From Salvator merianae (Eukaryota; Chordata; Lepidosauria; Squamata; Teiidae), in assembly GCA_003586115.2 (NCBI GenBank), contig QVOM02000025.1, positions 84,146,863 through 84,210,862 of the forward strand: a stretch of DNA of 64,000 nt, written 5' to 3'. Each line of letters opens with the position of its first letter. Position 1 is the first letter of the stretch. This document shows, in pieces, positions 32,689 to 46,011 of this stretch. A program made the position numbers and the translations under genes. The notes beneath the pieces were generated by a model. It saw only the letters and a program-made list of their open reading frames with translations, had not been told where the DNA came from and searched no databases.

Positions 32689-35552
32689 CCAGTGACTGCT
32701 ATCCCAGATGGTCACTCAACCTACTCAGTGGCAAAATCAAGTCCAAGCAAATAACCTTCCTATCAAATAAGCCCAATCTTAGTTCAGCATACTGTGCAAT
32801 ATTTTATATCCAAGATCATACAGACAAAATCATAAGATGGCAGGAAAAAACTGATTATGCGAAATAGAAGTTCACATTAAGAACAGAAAAGAAAGCAGTG
32901 TCTGCACAAATGCAGAAAATCCATCCTTCAATTTCTAAATCTTTGCATAAAGACAACATCTAAACAGTGTTTTGGATTTACTGCCAGTTGAGGGATGCTG
33001 TGGATTGTCCACCTCTTGTGGAACTGGAGGAAGAAAACCATGGTTCCCCAAAGTGGATTTACGCGCTTAAATTTTTTGACTTTCTCCTTAATGAACTAAG
33101 TGTCTCTTGAAGGACAAGAGCCACACAGAGATGTTGCTTTTATCCAAAATCATGCTGGTCTCAGTCCACCTCGATACCTCTATGTGTAGTGAAAGTCGGG
33201 AGGGAGGTGAAGAGCAGGGAAACCTAAGGAACAAACAAATGGGTTTTATCCTTCCTTGGCAAGCAGACAATGTGTGCATAAATGCTTGTCACTTAATTTG
33301 ACATAGAGACCTGGTTACCATGTCACATTTTATTGGAAGCTTTTTGTCGATTTGAGAAGGTACGAGAGGAGGTTTGTAAAAATACAGAGAAAGAAGCTCT
33401 CATTACCTCCCTGCCGACAGCTTATGCATCTTTTACGGCACCTGTGCTTTAAATCAGTCTTGTATACTGGGTAGTTAATGGGGCTGCACAGCTCTTCTGA
33501 CAGGTAACACAGACAGTCAGGGAAACAAACCCAGAAATGGGGAGGGGGTGCTTTTTTGACTCTTACACTGTGTTAACTAGAGAAATGCCAGATCTCTTGG
33601 AAATAACTCTGCTAAATACCTTGTCAAGTGTACAGCTGCTGTTTTGAAAGGTTTTCCTGTCAACCTGGGATACTGCATTTGCATTTCCTGATGGCCTGTA
33701 AAGCAACAGTGTAAGCTGCTTGCAGGCAGTTATGTTTCCAGCTTTCACTTGGCATTTGGCAAAACAGGGCAATGGGTTGGGCAGACACCTTCAAAATATG
33801 CAATGCAACCCAGCAGTGCTTCAGAACTGTTCAGCATTTTGCACTGCAAGCAAGGTATCTTTTCCTACAGCTGGTTTTGTGAACATATGACTGGACTGAG
33901 TGTACTACTTGCTGATCCTGTCGTCTTGTCATTTAAACAGGTTCTGAAGAATTTCCACACCTTTATTTATTTATTTATTTTTAAAGGATGATCTAATAAG
34001 CTAGTAACTTTACAGTGATTATTTTGTTGGTATTCTAAGACTGTGTTCAGACATAACAAAAGGGGCGCTTCAGAAGCACCTCAGAGAGACAGTGTGTAGC
34101 CTTTGTGTTCCCCAATCCTTCTCTATTGCAGCTTTTCTAGCACAGAATGTTCAGGAGGGAAGTGAGAAGCAGGCTGGAATGTGAACAATCCCACCTCAAA
34201 GCCTTCTCTAAGCCACCTCAGACGCAGCCCCGAGATGCTTCCCCTCCCCCCCAGTGTCTGATCACAGCTGAAGTCTATGCTAAGAGCCACATGGAATCTT
34301 TATGGCACTGTGGTATGATCCTGATGGTGCAGGGGCTGCACATTTTTGTGTCCCTGTTGCACTAAGAGAGTGGTCCATGAGTGCAGGATGTGCTTGGTCC
34401 TGGACCCTGGAAGCACTCACTGTGCCAGAAGCACTTATTAGCGTGATATAACACCAGAATGACCACAAGAGCTTTCACAGAGCTTCCCATTGCTATCGTC
34501 TTCCCAAGTGCTGCGTGGACCTGCCATTTTAAATGCTGCCCCTTTTGCAGTGCAGAGGGAAATGGCCATTTCCTGTGCTATGCAAAAAGCCCCAGGATGG
34601 TAACATTGAACTGGGAAACTGAAGTTTTCCAGCTTTGATGTTCTGATTGTTGGGAGCAGTGTCAGTGTCCAGAAGGCATGCTGCCACTGGAGTAATCAAT
34701 GGAACAATGATCAGAAATGGCTGTAGCAGCTATCTCCCATTCCTGCACTGTCTCCAACATTGTGCAGAAGCTGTATATGCTCTGTTTTCTACAGCACGAT
34801 CAGAGTATCACATAGGGCATAATATCACAAATGGCCAATGTGGCCTGCAGACTGTACCTCTCCCTCTCCATGCCTCCCTGTGAGTCCCAATCCACCAAAT
34901 GCCAACAGTGTTATCAGTTGGGTCGTGCATCTTTTTTATGCTATGCAAGGTTTGATGAGATTATTCATCTGTTTTCCCCTAAGCTGATCCTGCAGAACAA
35001 ATACTTTCCCCACTTGTTCCCATTGTGTTATTTTGGATTCAGCTGCTTGGCAGTCATCAGGTGTTCCTCTAGACATTTAGATTCCAGGAAGTCGCAGAAT
35101 GATAAGCAGCAGACAAGAGCAGGCTTAGCATTAATACATCAAATGCAAAAGCTACGGTTTTATGGCCAGTCTTTCCCATGGGCTTCTCTTTTAAAATTAA
35201 CTGTGTCCATTGTCCATTTATGATTTCAGAGGTCATGCTAAGTCACAGATAAATGATTATTTTGTGGACCAAAACAAACCTTGCAATCTTCTAATGCTAT
35301 TCAGGAACTCTTCAAATTTGTGATTCCAAAAAGAGGCACACACTTCTTGATTTGCTTAATCACTGCTTATGAAAGCCCATTAACTTCTTTTAAATTCTAG
35401 GCTAACCTTAAGGAGGAAGTATGCCATAGCTATTTTTAATGGGGGATAGTTTCTGGTCCATATCAGAAGTTAGCTGGAGTAATAAATGGATCCAGAAGGC
35501 TTGTTCATTCAGGCTAAGAGCAGGAAATTCTTTGCTTTGCTATCTGACCATT

Positions 35553-36130
35553 GAGTATAAGAACATAAAAGGAGCCCTGCTACTATTCCTACTGGGGATA
35601 ACAGAAAATAATGTTGAGGGTGTCAATGTGTTATTGCAAAATATGATAACTGCAGCCAGAACTGTACATGCTCAGAAGTGGAAAGGGGGGAAATACCAAC
35701 ACTGGGCGATTAGTTAGTTAAAATGATGGAGCTTGCCAAGATGGACAAATTGATAAATCTTTTGAGAAGTAAGACAGTTGATAGGTTTTACAGAAACTGG
35801 AAACCCTTTACTGACTTTCTGCAAGATCTGGACAATGGACTTGTGATCGCTGGATTTGAAGAGTGATGAAAAAAGAAGACATTCAGTGGCGAAAAAGAAG
35901 AAAAGAGAATAGGACGGGGAGAAATATGGAGTATAGAAGAAACTGTCGAAGGAGGAAGTCGATAATATTGATATAAGAATGTAATGTAATATATCTGAAA
36001 TATAACAATAAAACATAAAAAAAAGAAAAAGGAGCCCTGCTGAATCAGGCTACAACACATCTAGTCCAGCATCCTAAAACACACAGTGGCCTACCAGTTG
36101 CTTCTGGGCAGTGCTCCACTACATAATATT
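35553..36130 (+). repeat. Reptilian 'GAGCCCTGCTGAATCAGGC' repeat, split by L1 (left arm)
   Basis: The repeat TATAAGAACATAAAAGGAGC continues, after the L1 insertion, as TGAATCAGGCTACAACACAT and CTAGTCCAGCATCC. This is an abundant dispersed repeat of squamate genomes; I do not assign a formal family name. A second copy is at 58225-58400, and the mirror is at 46012-46589. Confidence 0.7.
35582..36026 (+). mobile_element. L1 LINE 3' fragment nested in an older repeat (left arm)
   Basis: This 5'-truncated insertion of about 445 bp is flanked by a 15-bp target duplication, AAAAGGAGCCCTGCT, at 35567-35581 and 36027-36041. It ends in an A-rich tail after an AATAAA signal (AACAATAAAACATAAAAAAA). The 5' part translates as LGITENNVEGVNVLLQNMIT, AARTVHAQKWKGG, then, after frame changes, [13 protein letters not shown] and [11 protein letters not shown], the far C-terminus of vertebrate L1 ORF2. 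It inserted into the 'AAGAACATAA..GAGCCCTGCT' repeat before the palindrome formed. Confidence 0.83.
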
Positions 36131-37003
36131 CATGCTCTTGAAAAAGATTTGGTGGAAGGAATGACCAAGCCACGAAGGCTATATTTTTAGAAGATGCACT
36201 GGAGTGGTGTCGTCAGTCATCTTGGTTTTGCAACATCAGAAGTAAAGCTCACTTCACTATGGTTTAAGTTAAGCTGTAAATATTCCACATAATTCTTGAT
36301 CAGGTCAATTCAAAAGCAGCCCAGCTGCACAGAAGATGGAGTGGGGTAAGAGAAGGAAAGCACTTAGAGCCAAAAGTTTTAAGGGGAACCACTTTAGATG
36401 AAAGCATTTGTTTTCTAATTAATATTCTTGATAGATAAAATTGAAAGAGCCTGGAACATCTTGTATATTAATGTGTGTAGTGTGTTTCTTTAAAGAAGAA
36501 AAAGTGAGAATATCCCAGGAAGTTGGCCTTTTTTGGGCCAACATAGAAAGTTTCTAAAAAAAAAAAGGGGGGGGCTGTAAATTGCTTCCTGCCTGCCCAT
36601 TCCTCTACACAGAAGAAGAAGAAACAGCTGCATAGCAACCTTCCATTCCAAAAATTGTCTTGCAGTTAAGACACCTCTAGGGGGTCAACTTTCCAGGGCA
36701 ACCACCCACCCCAAGGGTTCTTCTGCAGTTAAAATGTCTCTTGGAATGAATGGAGAAGCCCCAAAGCCAGTTTAGGTGGGTCCATGTAAATCCATCATAC
36801 TTGGAGTGCTCAGATATTTGTATGACCTGGTCCTGGGCTTGGCAAGCTGGAGGACATATTTCAGTGTCCATATGGATATGGTCTCATTGGAAAGACAGAC
36901 ACTAGAAATAAAAACTGTGCCCACATTTTGATAGAAGTTTCAAACAGGCAGAAATCTGTACAATGTGGCAGTTTGAATGTTGAGACTTTAGTTCATCTAC
37001 ATG

Positions 37004-37519
37004 GGGCCTGTTCGCACTTAGTGAGAGGAACATTCCAGGACACTCAGTGGATTGGAGCATTCGCACCTGCAAACAGCCCCAGCTGACCTGAAACCTACTG
37101 AAGCCCACCTGATGCTCACCTGAAGCCTACTTGCTGTGGTCAACTAAATTGTAGTCTCCAAGCTGACTCATGTGATCAGGTGTGAATCAGGAAAGGTGTG
37201 TTTGCACCACTTTCTTGTGTGGAATGGCAGTGGGGCAGGGACTGTGTGGCTGCACAGGTACCGTCAAACAGTTCGGACCCAGGCTCAGACTTAGGGATCC
37301 AAGCCTCGCTGCCATTTCATACCCATGTCTGGACCCAGCTCCTCTAGGTCCACACCCAGCTCCCTAACTACTGCATTCCCATTCACACTGCTCCCCCTGC
37401 TGGTCATCTTGCAAACTGTTCCAGTGCTGACAAGTGGGAACACTCCTCACCATACCTGATCCTGTCCAGCCCAAACCCTGCTAATTAAAATGTTATACTG
37501 TTTAAGTGCAAACAGGCCC
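37004..37519. mobile_element. GGGCC-type MITE in left palindrome arm
   Basis: This 516-bp copy has ends GGGCCTGTTCGCACTTA and TTAAGTGCAAACAGGCCC and the 3-bp duplication ATG at 37001-37003 and 37520-37522. The mirror copy is at 44623-45138. It has no open frame of note. Confidence 0.82.
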
Positions 37520-39826
37520 ATGGCGATTTTTGCTGACCTCTTGTCAGCCAAGAGATGGGGCTAACAAATCATTGGGTGCAAGGTTCAGTGGTCTCCCATC
37601 CCCTCCTGAAAAGAGAGCAACCTTTTAGTACATTATATTTAAATACTCTAAAAATCACCTCTGATGAAGAGTCAGCATAGGGAAAATGTTTGGACCATCT
37701 TCTTGTCCCCAGACTGACTCCTTGGTCAGAATATTGGACTGTGTTCACAATCTGTAGCTGAGCCTCCTCTGTAGCCCTCACAGACAATCCAATAAGCTTG
37801 ACAGGGCAGAATGGGGCCTCAGATGTTTGCCCAAGGCCTCCCGCTCCACACAGATCGCAAAGTATATTAGTTATTTGAATGGAACTTTTAAGAGTTTGTG
37901 GGATGATCCCAAAATTTGGTATTTATTTTCATTTGGTCAAATTCTGTGAAACTCTGAACTTAGAGATATACACAAAATTCAACAGATTTTCAATTGTGAT
38001 TGAATTTTCAAAAAGCTCAATCTTTCTAACAATACAAATTCCATTCATAGAAGAAAATCTGTTTCAGCTCCATTCAAATACACTTTGATTAATTCTAACT
38101 CAGATTAAATGAACACTGCTGCATTCAAACGGCATTCAAATGTGTCCATGTGCATCCATATATTAAATGGGATTTTGGAATAGCAAATCTGTACAAATGA
38201 TATTTAAACAGATAAAACTGAATTAACTGAAAATTCAGGACTCAGATGTGAATTATTTTGGATAGGCTTCAACTCTAGCAAGTACACTGTCCTCAGAGAT
38301 ATCAACTGAATTTTCATAGCTGCATGCTGAAACGGGAAAGTGTGTTGGCATTCACTGCAACCTTGTGAATAAGTTCATCAAATGGCAGGGAATGACCAGA
38401 TGTCACTGAGCTTTTAAGCTTACAGAAACATTTGGAAATCTTGGCAACTCCTGTGGGCATCAGCAAAACAGAACAAAGCTTGTCATATTTGTGCTGCCGG
38501 TGTGTTTTAGAGTACGATCCCTAGCAGTATTAGCCAGGGTGATTACCCAAAATCATTGAGGGAATAAAGTCAGTGAAAACTACCATATAGGCATCCAGTC
38601 TCTGAAAGAAGAGGGAGATGCTTTAATGACTACTGAGAGAGCATGAATCTCCCCCCTCCTTTTTTAAAAAAATCCCTACATATGGCACAGTTATATCCCA
38701 AATCCCCGTATTTTATCATAATCCCTCCAATTATCCTGGTCTTCTTTCTCAATGTCTTCTTGAAGACGTTTTCTATTTATTTTTCTGCCTATTCGTAAGA
38801 GTGGTTGAGCCTATTTTCTCTATCTCTGGTTGCATCCAGGTGTATAAAGAGTTGGATGATGACCCAAGGGCAAGGATTCTACTCAGTGATAATACCCAAG
38901 GCATATATGTCATACATTTGAAGGCTGGTAAGCATGCCAGGAAGTGTCCTTTCCATAGAGAAGGAAGGAAAAACTCTCAGGGAACTTGCCAGTCTCTGTT
39001 GCCATAATAATGAACAGCCGTACAAGCAATCTATGTTAACCATGTTGCACATAGCAGAAAATGGCTAACTTCCAGAACCAATTCCCATATGTCCCAGAAC
39101 AGGTTTGTGTTGTGTTATTGGTGCCAGGGAACTTTTGTTCCCCAGCTTTGAAGTTTGTGAGGGGGTGAGGTGCATGGCATGAAGATACTTTGCACTCCAT
39201 ATTTGGAGCTGGAGAAAGTGCTGTGACCCAGAGGGCACTACAATACTCTATTGTGGACTAGCAGCCTTTATTATGAACATAGATTAAGGCTAAGCCTCTT
39301 TAGCTATAGATGAAAAATAAATTTCTTGCTTTTAGGCATTGCTTCAAGTCTTTTGTGCCTGATAACAGGGTTTCATTTGGCTTCCTGGTCTTGCTTGTTA
39401 TAGAATATAGCTTCCAGAAGTAAATCATTTTTTAACTGAGACATATTGATGAAGGACTTTCTTCTCTTCTTCTCTTATGTATTACCAGCAGGCTTGGTTC
39501 ACTGTCTTCACTACCCGCAGTGAAATTTGACTATGTATTGCATGGGCAATTAAATAGTAATGATTCAATGTAGGTTTGAAAGCAAGAGGTAATAAATTAG
39601 GAGTTTCAATATGCATCAGTAGGTGTTTGCTTCACTCCTAGTAGCTGATAATCTAGTCACTGACAGTTAAGGATGAGGATACCCACATTTATTCACTGAG
39701 TGTTGAGGAATCATGAAGGCCCAGTCAGCCATTGTTATGCCAACAACATGGCAGAGGAACAGCCCAGATAATCACTATGTTAAAGGTCCTGAAGGAAGGA
39801 GGCCCTTTCAAGTAATCAAAGTCAAA

Positions 39827-40318
39827 GACCTTTTCCACACAGTGTGAACTATCCCATACTGCACTGACCTGGGCAAGGTGGGCCAGGCTACCATTAGCCC
39901 TCACCAAGGGCTATCCACACTGCATGCTGCTTAGTCCACCCCAACTTCAGAGCCCTGGAACAAAAGTTTCCAGCCTTTGAAGTTGTCAGCTGGAACCTTT
40001 TTTTTGGACTGAGCACTCAGGAATGGTGCATTACTGGCATCACTTCTGGGTGCCCAGCTGAAACAGGATCAGTCTTGGTATATCAGGCAACAATAGTGTG
40101 CTGTCTGCATGCTATCCATGAACTAGTATGTTGAAGTAGTCCACTTGTGATCTACTTTGAAAATTTCTACTGGTGGAGTAGAATACAGGGCCATTTTGGT
40201 GTCATTTCCCATACTACAGCTACATCCAGTGCAGAAGGAGCATACTAGTGGCAGGTGAGGCCTCTGCTAGACTGCTCCAGTGCAATCTACCATGTCCTGT
40301 GGACTGGTTCATAGGCCC
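39827..40318. mobile_element. GGGCC-type MITE relative in left arm
   Basis: The segment starts near GACCTTTTCCACACAGTG. Its interior type (AGAGCCCTGGAACAAAAG, TTTCCAGCCTTTGAAG, CATCCAGTGCAGAAGG) is also seen at 3950-4468 and 57132-57648. It ends near CATAGGCCC. The mirror is at 41824-42315. Confidence 0.55.
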
Positions 40319-41036
40319 TGTGCAGATAACCTAAGAGTACTGCAGAGGTGCAACTCAGGATACCAGTGTAAATGTGCCACAGAGACCAAAACTCTGTTGT
40401 AGAAAACCATGTTATACAGGGGATTACAGTATGTGTATTTACTTTTCATGACTACTTCAAGAGTTTCTGCCCCAGATATACACATAGACCCAACTCAGTT
40501 GTGTCTACCTTCTGCCCAAATGACCAAAAGGGACAGCTTCCTGCAAGAGTGGAGGAATGAACCCTGAAGCCACACCACGATGCCCAAGTCAGCATGAGAA
40601 CAAGGTGTGCATCACATTTTGCCTATGCTAGCTGAACCTGTATTTGGAGTTTCACGCTGTATGAAGTGTACGTGGCCCAACATTCAGGTCCATTTCTGCA
40701 TTCTAGCCAGATCTCAACCTGGGAATTCATCTTCTCTAAGTGAGAAGGAGGAGGAGGTGAGGAGGACCGTATCAGTCATTTGGCCTTAGCATTTCATCTC
40801 CCCCTGTGACTGAGGTTTGCAGATTCCCCACATACACTTCTATCCAGGCCCTGTGTGATTGAAGTTTGAGCTTTATCCAATAGGATTTATCAGTCTTATT
40901 TAAAGTCCAAAGTGTAGCACTTGTTACATGTCTGGGTGTTTCCATGTGTGACCGTCAGTACTTCATTTTCTCATATCTAAACTACATCATTTTTCTCAGT
41001 GAGGTTGGCAGAAACAGAAGTCAATCTTCCTGTTAG

Positions 41037-41105
41037 CTCACATTTGCATCTTGGTCTGGCGCCTTCTAGGTGTGGATGCTTTTATCTTTCATCTTCTCCC
41101 TCCCT
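41037..41105. other. Palindrome spacer (69 bp)
   Basis: This is the non-symmetric centre between the arms. The last paired bases are g41036 and c41106. The right part of the spacer is pyrimidine-rich (ATCTTTCATCTTCTCCCTCC), and I see no internal hairpin. A unique spacer means the structure is not a perfect head-to-head join, which argues mildly against a simple fold-back read artefact. Confidence 0.95.
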
Positions 41106-41823
41106 CTAACAGGAAGATTGACTTCTGTTTCTGCCAACCTCACTGAGAAAAATGATGTAGTTTAGATATGAGAAAATGAAGTACTGACGGTCACACATGG
41201 AAACACCCAGACATGTAACAAGTGCTACACTTTGGACTTTAAATAAGACTGATAAATCCTATTGGATAAAGCTCAAACTTCAATCACACAGGGCCTGGAT
41301 AGAAGTGTATGTGGGGAATCTGCAAACCTCAGTCACAGGGGGAGATGAAATGCTAAGGCCAAATGACTGATACGGTCCTCCTCACCTCCTCCTCCTTCTC
41401 ACTTAGAGAAGATGAATTCCCAGGTTGAGATCTGGCTAGAATGCAGAAATGGACCTGAATGTTGGGCCACGTACACTTCATACAGCGTGAAACTCCAAAT
41501 ACAGGTTCAGCTAGCATAGGCAAAATGTGATGCACACCTTGTTCTCATGCTGACTTGGGCATCGTGGTGTGGCTTCAGGGTTCATTCCTCCACTCTTGCA
41601 GGAAGCTGTCCCTTTTGGTCATTTGGGCAGAAGGTAGACACAACTGAGTTGGGTCTATGTGTATATCTGGGGCAGAAACTCTTGAAGTAGTCATGAAAAG
41701 TAAATACACATACTGTAATCCCCTGTATAACATGGTTTTCTACAACAGAGTTTTGGTCTCTGTGGCACATTTACACTGGTATCCTGAGTTGCACCTCTGC
41801 AGTACTCTTAGGTTATCTGCACA

Positions 41824-42315
41824 GGGCCTATGAACCAGTCCACAGGACATGGTAGATTGCACTGGAGCAGTCTAGCAGAGGCCTCACCTGCCACTAGTAT
41901 GCTCCTTCTGCACTGGATGTAGCTGTAGTATGGGAAATGACACCAAAATGGCCCTGTATTCTACTCCACCAGTAGAAATTTTCAAAGTAGATCACAAGTG
42001 GACTACTTCAACATACTAGTTCATGGATAGCATGCAGACAGCACACTATTGTTGCCTGATATACCAAGACTGATCCTGTTTCAGCTGGGCACCCAGAAGT
42101 GATGCCAGTAATGCACCATTCCTGAGTGCTCAGTCCAAAAAAAAGGTTCCAGCTGACAACTTCAAAGGCTGGAAACTTTTGTTCCAGGGCTCTGAAGTTG
42201 GGGTGGACTAAGCAGCATGCAGTGTGGATAGCCCTTGGTGAGGGCTAATGGTAGCCTGGCCCACCTTGCCCAGGTCAGTGCAGTATGGGATAGTTCACAC
42301 TGTGTGGAAAAGGTC
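41824..42315. mobile_element. GGGCC-type MITE relative in right arm (mirror copy)
   Basis: This is the mirror of 39827-40318, copied with the palindrome arm. Confidence 0.55.
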
Positions 42316-44622
42316 TTTGACTTTGATTACTTGAAAGGGCCTCCTTCCTTCAGGACCTTTAACATAGTGATTATCTGGGCTGTTCCTCTGCCATGTTGTT
42401 GGCATAACAATGGCTGACTGGGCCTTCATGATTCCTCAACACTCAGTGAATAAATGTGGGTATCCTCATCCTTAACTGTCAGTGACTAGATTATCAGCTA
42501 CTAGGAGTGAAGCAAACACCTACTGATGCATATTGAAACTCCTAATTTATTACCTCTTGCTTTCAAACCTACATTGAATCATTACTATTTAATTGCCCAT
42601 GCAATACATAGTCAAATTTCACTGCGGGTAGTGAAGACAGTGAACCAAGCCTGCTGGTAATACATAAGAGAAGAAGAGAAGAAAGTCCTTCATCAATATG
42701 TCTCAGTTAAAAAATGATTTACTTCTGGAAGCTATATTCTATAACAAGCAAGACCAGGAAGCCAAATGAAACCCTGTTATCAGGCACAAAAGACTTGAAG
42801 CAATGCCTAAAAGCAAGAAATTTATTTTTCATCTATAGCTAAAGAGGCTTAGCCTTAATCTATGTTCATAATAAAGGCTGCTAGTCCACAATAGAGTATT
42901 GTAGTGCCCTCTGGGTCACAGCACTTTCTCCAGCTCCAAATATGGAGTGCAAAGTATCTTCATGCCATGCACCTCACCCCCTCACAAACTTCAAAGCTGG
43001 GGAACAAAAGTTCCCTGGCACCAATAACACAACACAAACCTGTTCTGGGACATATGGGAATTGGTTCTGGAAGTTAGCCATTTTCTGCTATGTGCAACAT
43101 GGTTAACATAGATTGCTTGTACGGCTGTTCATTATTATGGCAACAGAGACTGGCAAGTTCCCTGAGAGTTTTTCCTTCCTTCTCTATGGAAAGGACACTT
43201 TATGGCATGCTTACCAGCCTTCAAATGTATGACATATATGCCTTGGGTATTATCACTGAGTAGAATCCTTGCCCTTGGGTCATCATCCAACTCTTTATAC
43301 ACCTGGATGCAACCAGAGATAGAGAAAATAGGCTCAACCACTCTTACGAATAGGCAGAAAAATAAATAGAAAACGTCTTCAAGAAGACATTGAGAAAGAA
43401 GACCAGGATAATTGGAGGGATTATGATAAAATACGGGGATTTGGGATATAACTGTGCCATATGTAGGGATTTTTTTAAAAAAGGAGGGGGGAGATTCATG
43501 CTCTCTCAGTAGTCATTAAAGCATCTCCCTCTTCTTTCAGAGACTGGATGCCTATATGGTAGTTTTCACTGACTTTATTCCCTCAATGATTTTGGGTAAT
43601 CACCCTGGCTAATACTGCTAGGGATCGTACTCTAAAACACACCGGCAGCACAAATATGACAAGCTTTGTTCTGTTTTGCTGATGCCCACAGGAGTTGCCA
43701 AGATTTCCAAATGTTTCTGTAAGCTTAAAAGCTCAGTGACATCTGGTCATTCCCTGCCATTTGATGAACTTATTCACAAGGTTGCAGTGAATGCCAACAC
43801 ACTTTCCCGTTTCAGCATGCAGCTATGAAAATTCAGTTGATATCTCTGAGGACAGTGTACTTGCTAGAGTTGAAGCCTATCCAAAATAATTCACATCTGA
43901 GTCCTGAATTTTCAGTTAATTCAGTTTTATCTGTTTAAATATCATTTGTACAGATTTGCTATTCCAAAATCCCATTTAATATATGGATGCACATGGACAC
44001 ATTTGAATGCCGTTTGAATGCAGCAGTGTTCATTTAATCTGAGTTAGAATTAATCAAAGTGTATTTGAATGGAGCTGAAACAGATTTTCTTCTATGAATG
44101 GAATTTGTATTGTTAGAAAGATTGAGCTTTTTGAAAATTCAATCACAATTGAAAATCTGTTGAATTTTGTGTATATCTCTAAGTTCAGAGTTTCACAGAA
44201 TTTGACCAAATGAAAATAAATACCAAATTTTGGGATCATCCCACAAACTCTTAAAAGTTCCATTCAAATAACTAATATACTTTGCGATCTGTGTGGAGCG
44301 GGAGGCCTTGGGCAAACATCTGAGGCCCCATTCTGCCCTGTCAAGCTTATTGGATTGTCTGTGAGGGCTACAGAGGAGGCTCAGCTACAGATTGTGAACA
44401 CAGTCCAATATTCTGACCAAGGAGTCAGTCTGGGGACAAGAAGATGGTCCAAACATTTTCCCTATGCTGACTCTTCATCAGAGGTGATTTTTAGAGTATT
44501 TAAATATAATGTACTAAAAGGTTGCTCTCTTTTCAGGAGGGGATGGGAGACCACTGAACCTTGCACCCAATGATTTGTTAGCCCCATCTCTTGGCTGACA
44601 AGAGGTCAGCAAAAATCGCCAT

Positions 44623-45138
44623 GGGCCTGTTTGCACTTAAACAGTATAACATTTTAATTAGCAGGGTTTGGGCTGGACAGGATCAGGTATGGTGAGGAGT
44701 GTTCCCACTTGTCAGCACTGGAACAGTTTGCAAGATGACCAGCAGGGGGAGCAGTGTGAATGGGAATGCAGTAGTTAGGGAGCTGGGTGTGGACCTAGAG
44801 GAGCTGGGTCCAGACATGGGTATGAAATGGCAGCGAGGCTTGGATCCCTAAGTCTGAGCCTGGGTCCGAACTGTTTGACGGTACCTGTGCAGCCACACAG
44901 TCCCTGCCCCACTGCCATTCCACACAAGAAAGTGGTGCAAACACACCTTTCCTGATTCACACCTGATCACATGAGTCAGCTTGGAGACTACAATTTAGTT
45001 GACCACAGCAAGTAGGCTTCAGGTGAGCATCAGGTGGGCTTCAGTAGGTTTCAGGTCAGCTGGGGCTGTTTGCAGGTGCGAATGCTCCAATCCACTGAGT
45101 GTCCTGGAATGTTCCTCTCACTAAGTGCGAACAGGCCC
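44623..45138. mobile_element. GGGCC-type MITE in right palindrome arm (mirror copy)
   Basis: This is the reverse complement of 37004-37519 with the same flanking ATG duplication (read as CAT on this strand). It was copied with the arm. Confidence 0.82.
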
Positions 45139-46011
45139 CATGTAGATGAACTAAAGTCTCAACATTCAAACTGCCACATTGTACAGATTTCTGCCTGTTT
45201 GAAACTTCTATCAAAATGTGGGCACAGTTTTTATTTCTAGTGTCTGTCTTTCCAATGAGACCATATCCATATGGACACTGAAATATGTCCTCCAGCTTGC
45301 CAAGCCCAGGACCAGGTCATACAAATATCTGAGCACTCCAAGTATGATGGATTTACATGGACCCACCTAAACTGGCTTTGGGGCTTCTCCATTCATTCCA
45401 AGAGACATTTTAACTGCAGAAGAACCCTTGGGGTGGGTGGTTGCCCTGGAAAGTTGACCCCCTAGAGGTGTCTTAACTGCAAGACAATTTTTGGAATGGA
45501 AGGTTGCTATGCAGCTGTTTCTTCTTCTTCTGTGTAGAGGAATGGGCAGGCAGGAAGCAATTTACAGCCCCCCCCTTTTTTTTTTTAGAAACTTTCTATG
45601 TTGGCCCAAAAAAGGCCAACTTCCTGGGATATTCTCACTTTTTCTTCTTTAAAGAAACACACTACACACATTAATATACAAGATGTTCCAGGCTCTTTCA
45701 ATTTTATCTATCAAGAATATTAATTAGAAAACAAATGCTTTCATCTAAAGTGGTTCCCCTTAAAACTTTTGGCTCTAAGTGCTTTCCTTCTCTTACCCCA
45801 CTCCATCTTCTGTGCAGCTGGGCTGCTTTTGAATTGACCTGATCAAGAATTATGTGGAATATTTACAGCTTAACTTAAACCATAGTGAAGTGAGCTTTAC
45901 TTCTGATGTTGCAAAACCAAGATGACTGACGACACCACTCCAGTGCATCTTCTAAAAATATAGCCTTCGTGGCTTGGTCATTCCTTCCACCAAATCTTTT
46001 TCAAGAGCATG

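Larger units (their letters stand above)
31451..41036 (+). repeat. Left arm of giant palindrome (inverted repeat)
   Basis: This 9,586-bp arm is the reverse complement of the segment at 41106-50687. Matching landmarks pair at coordinates that sum to 82142 from the inner end out to about 31571, so no indel separates the arms over about 9.46 kb, including an 18-base poly-T run and an 11-A/8-G homopolymer pair that agree exactly. Outside that point the sum becomes 82138, because one GGAA unit is missing from the right-arm microsatellite. The outer edge lies inside a (GGAA)n tract. I noticed about ten substitutions against the other arm. No host gene is recognisable; the contents are a hAT MITE, a GGGCC-type element, an L1 3' fragment and non-repetitive DNA. 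Recent inverted duplication or assembly false duplication are both possible. Confidence 0.97.

Noticed and set aside
34831..35223. 130-codon frame present in both palindrome arms (mirror 46919-47311)
   Set aside because: Its conservation between arms reflects the recent duplication, not selection. It has no domain or splice context.
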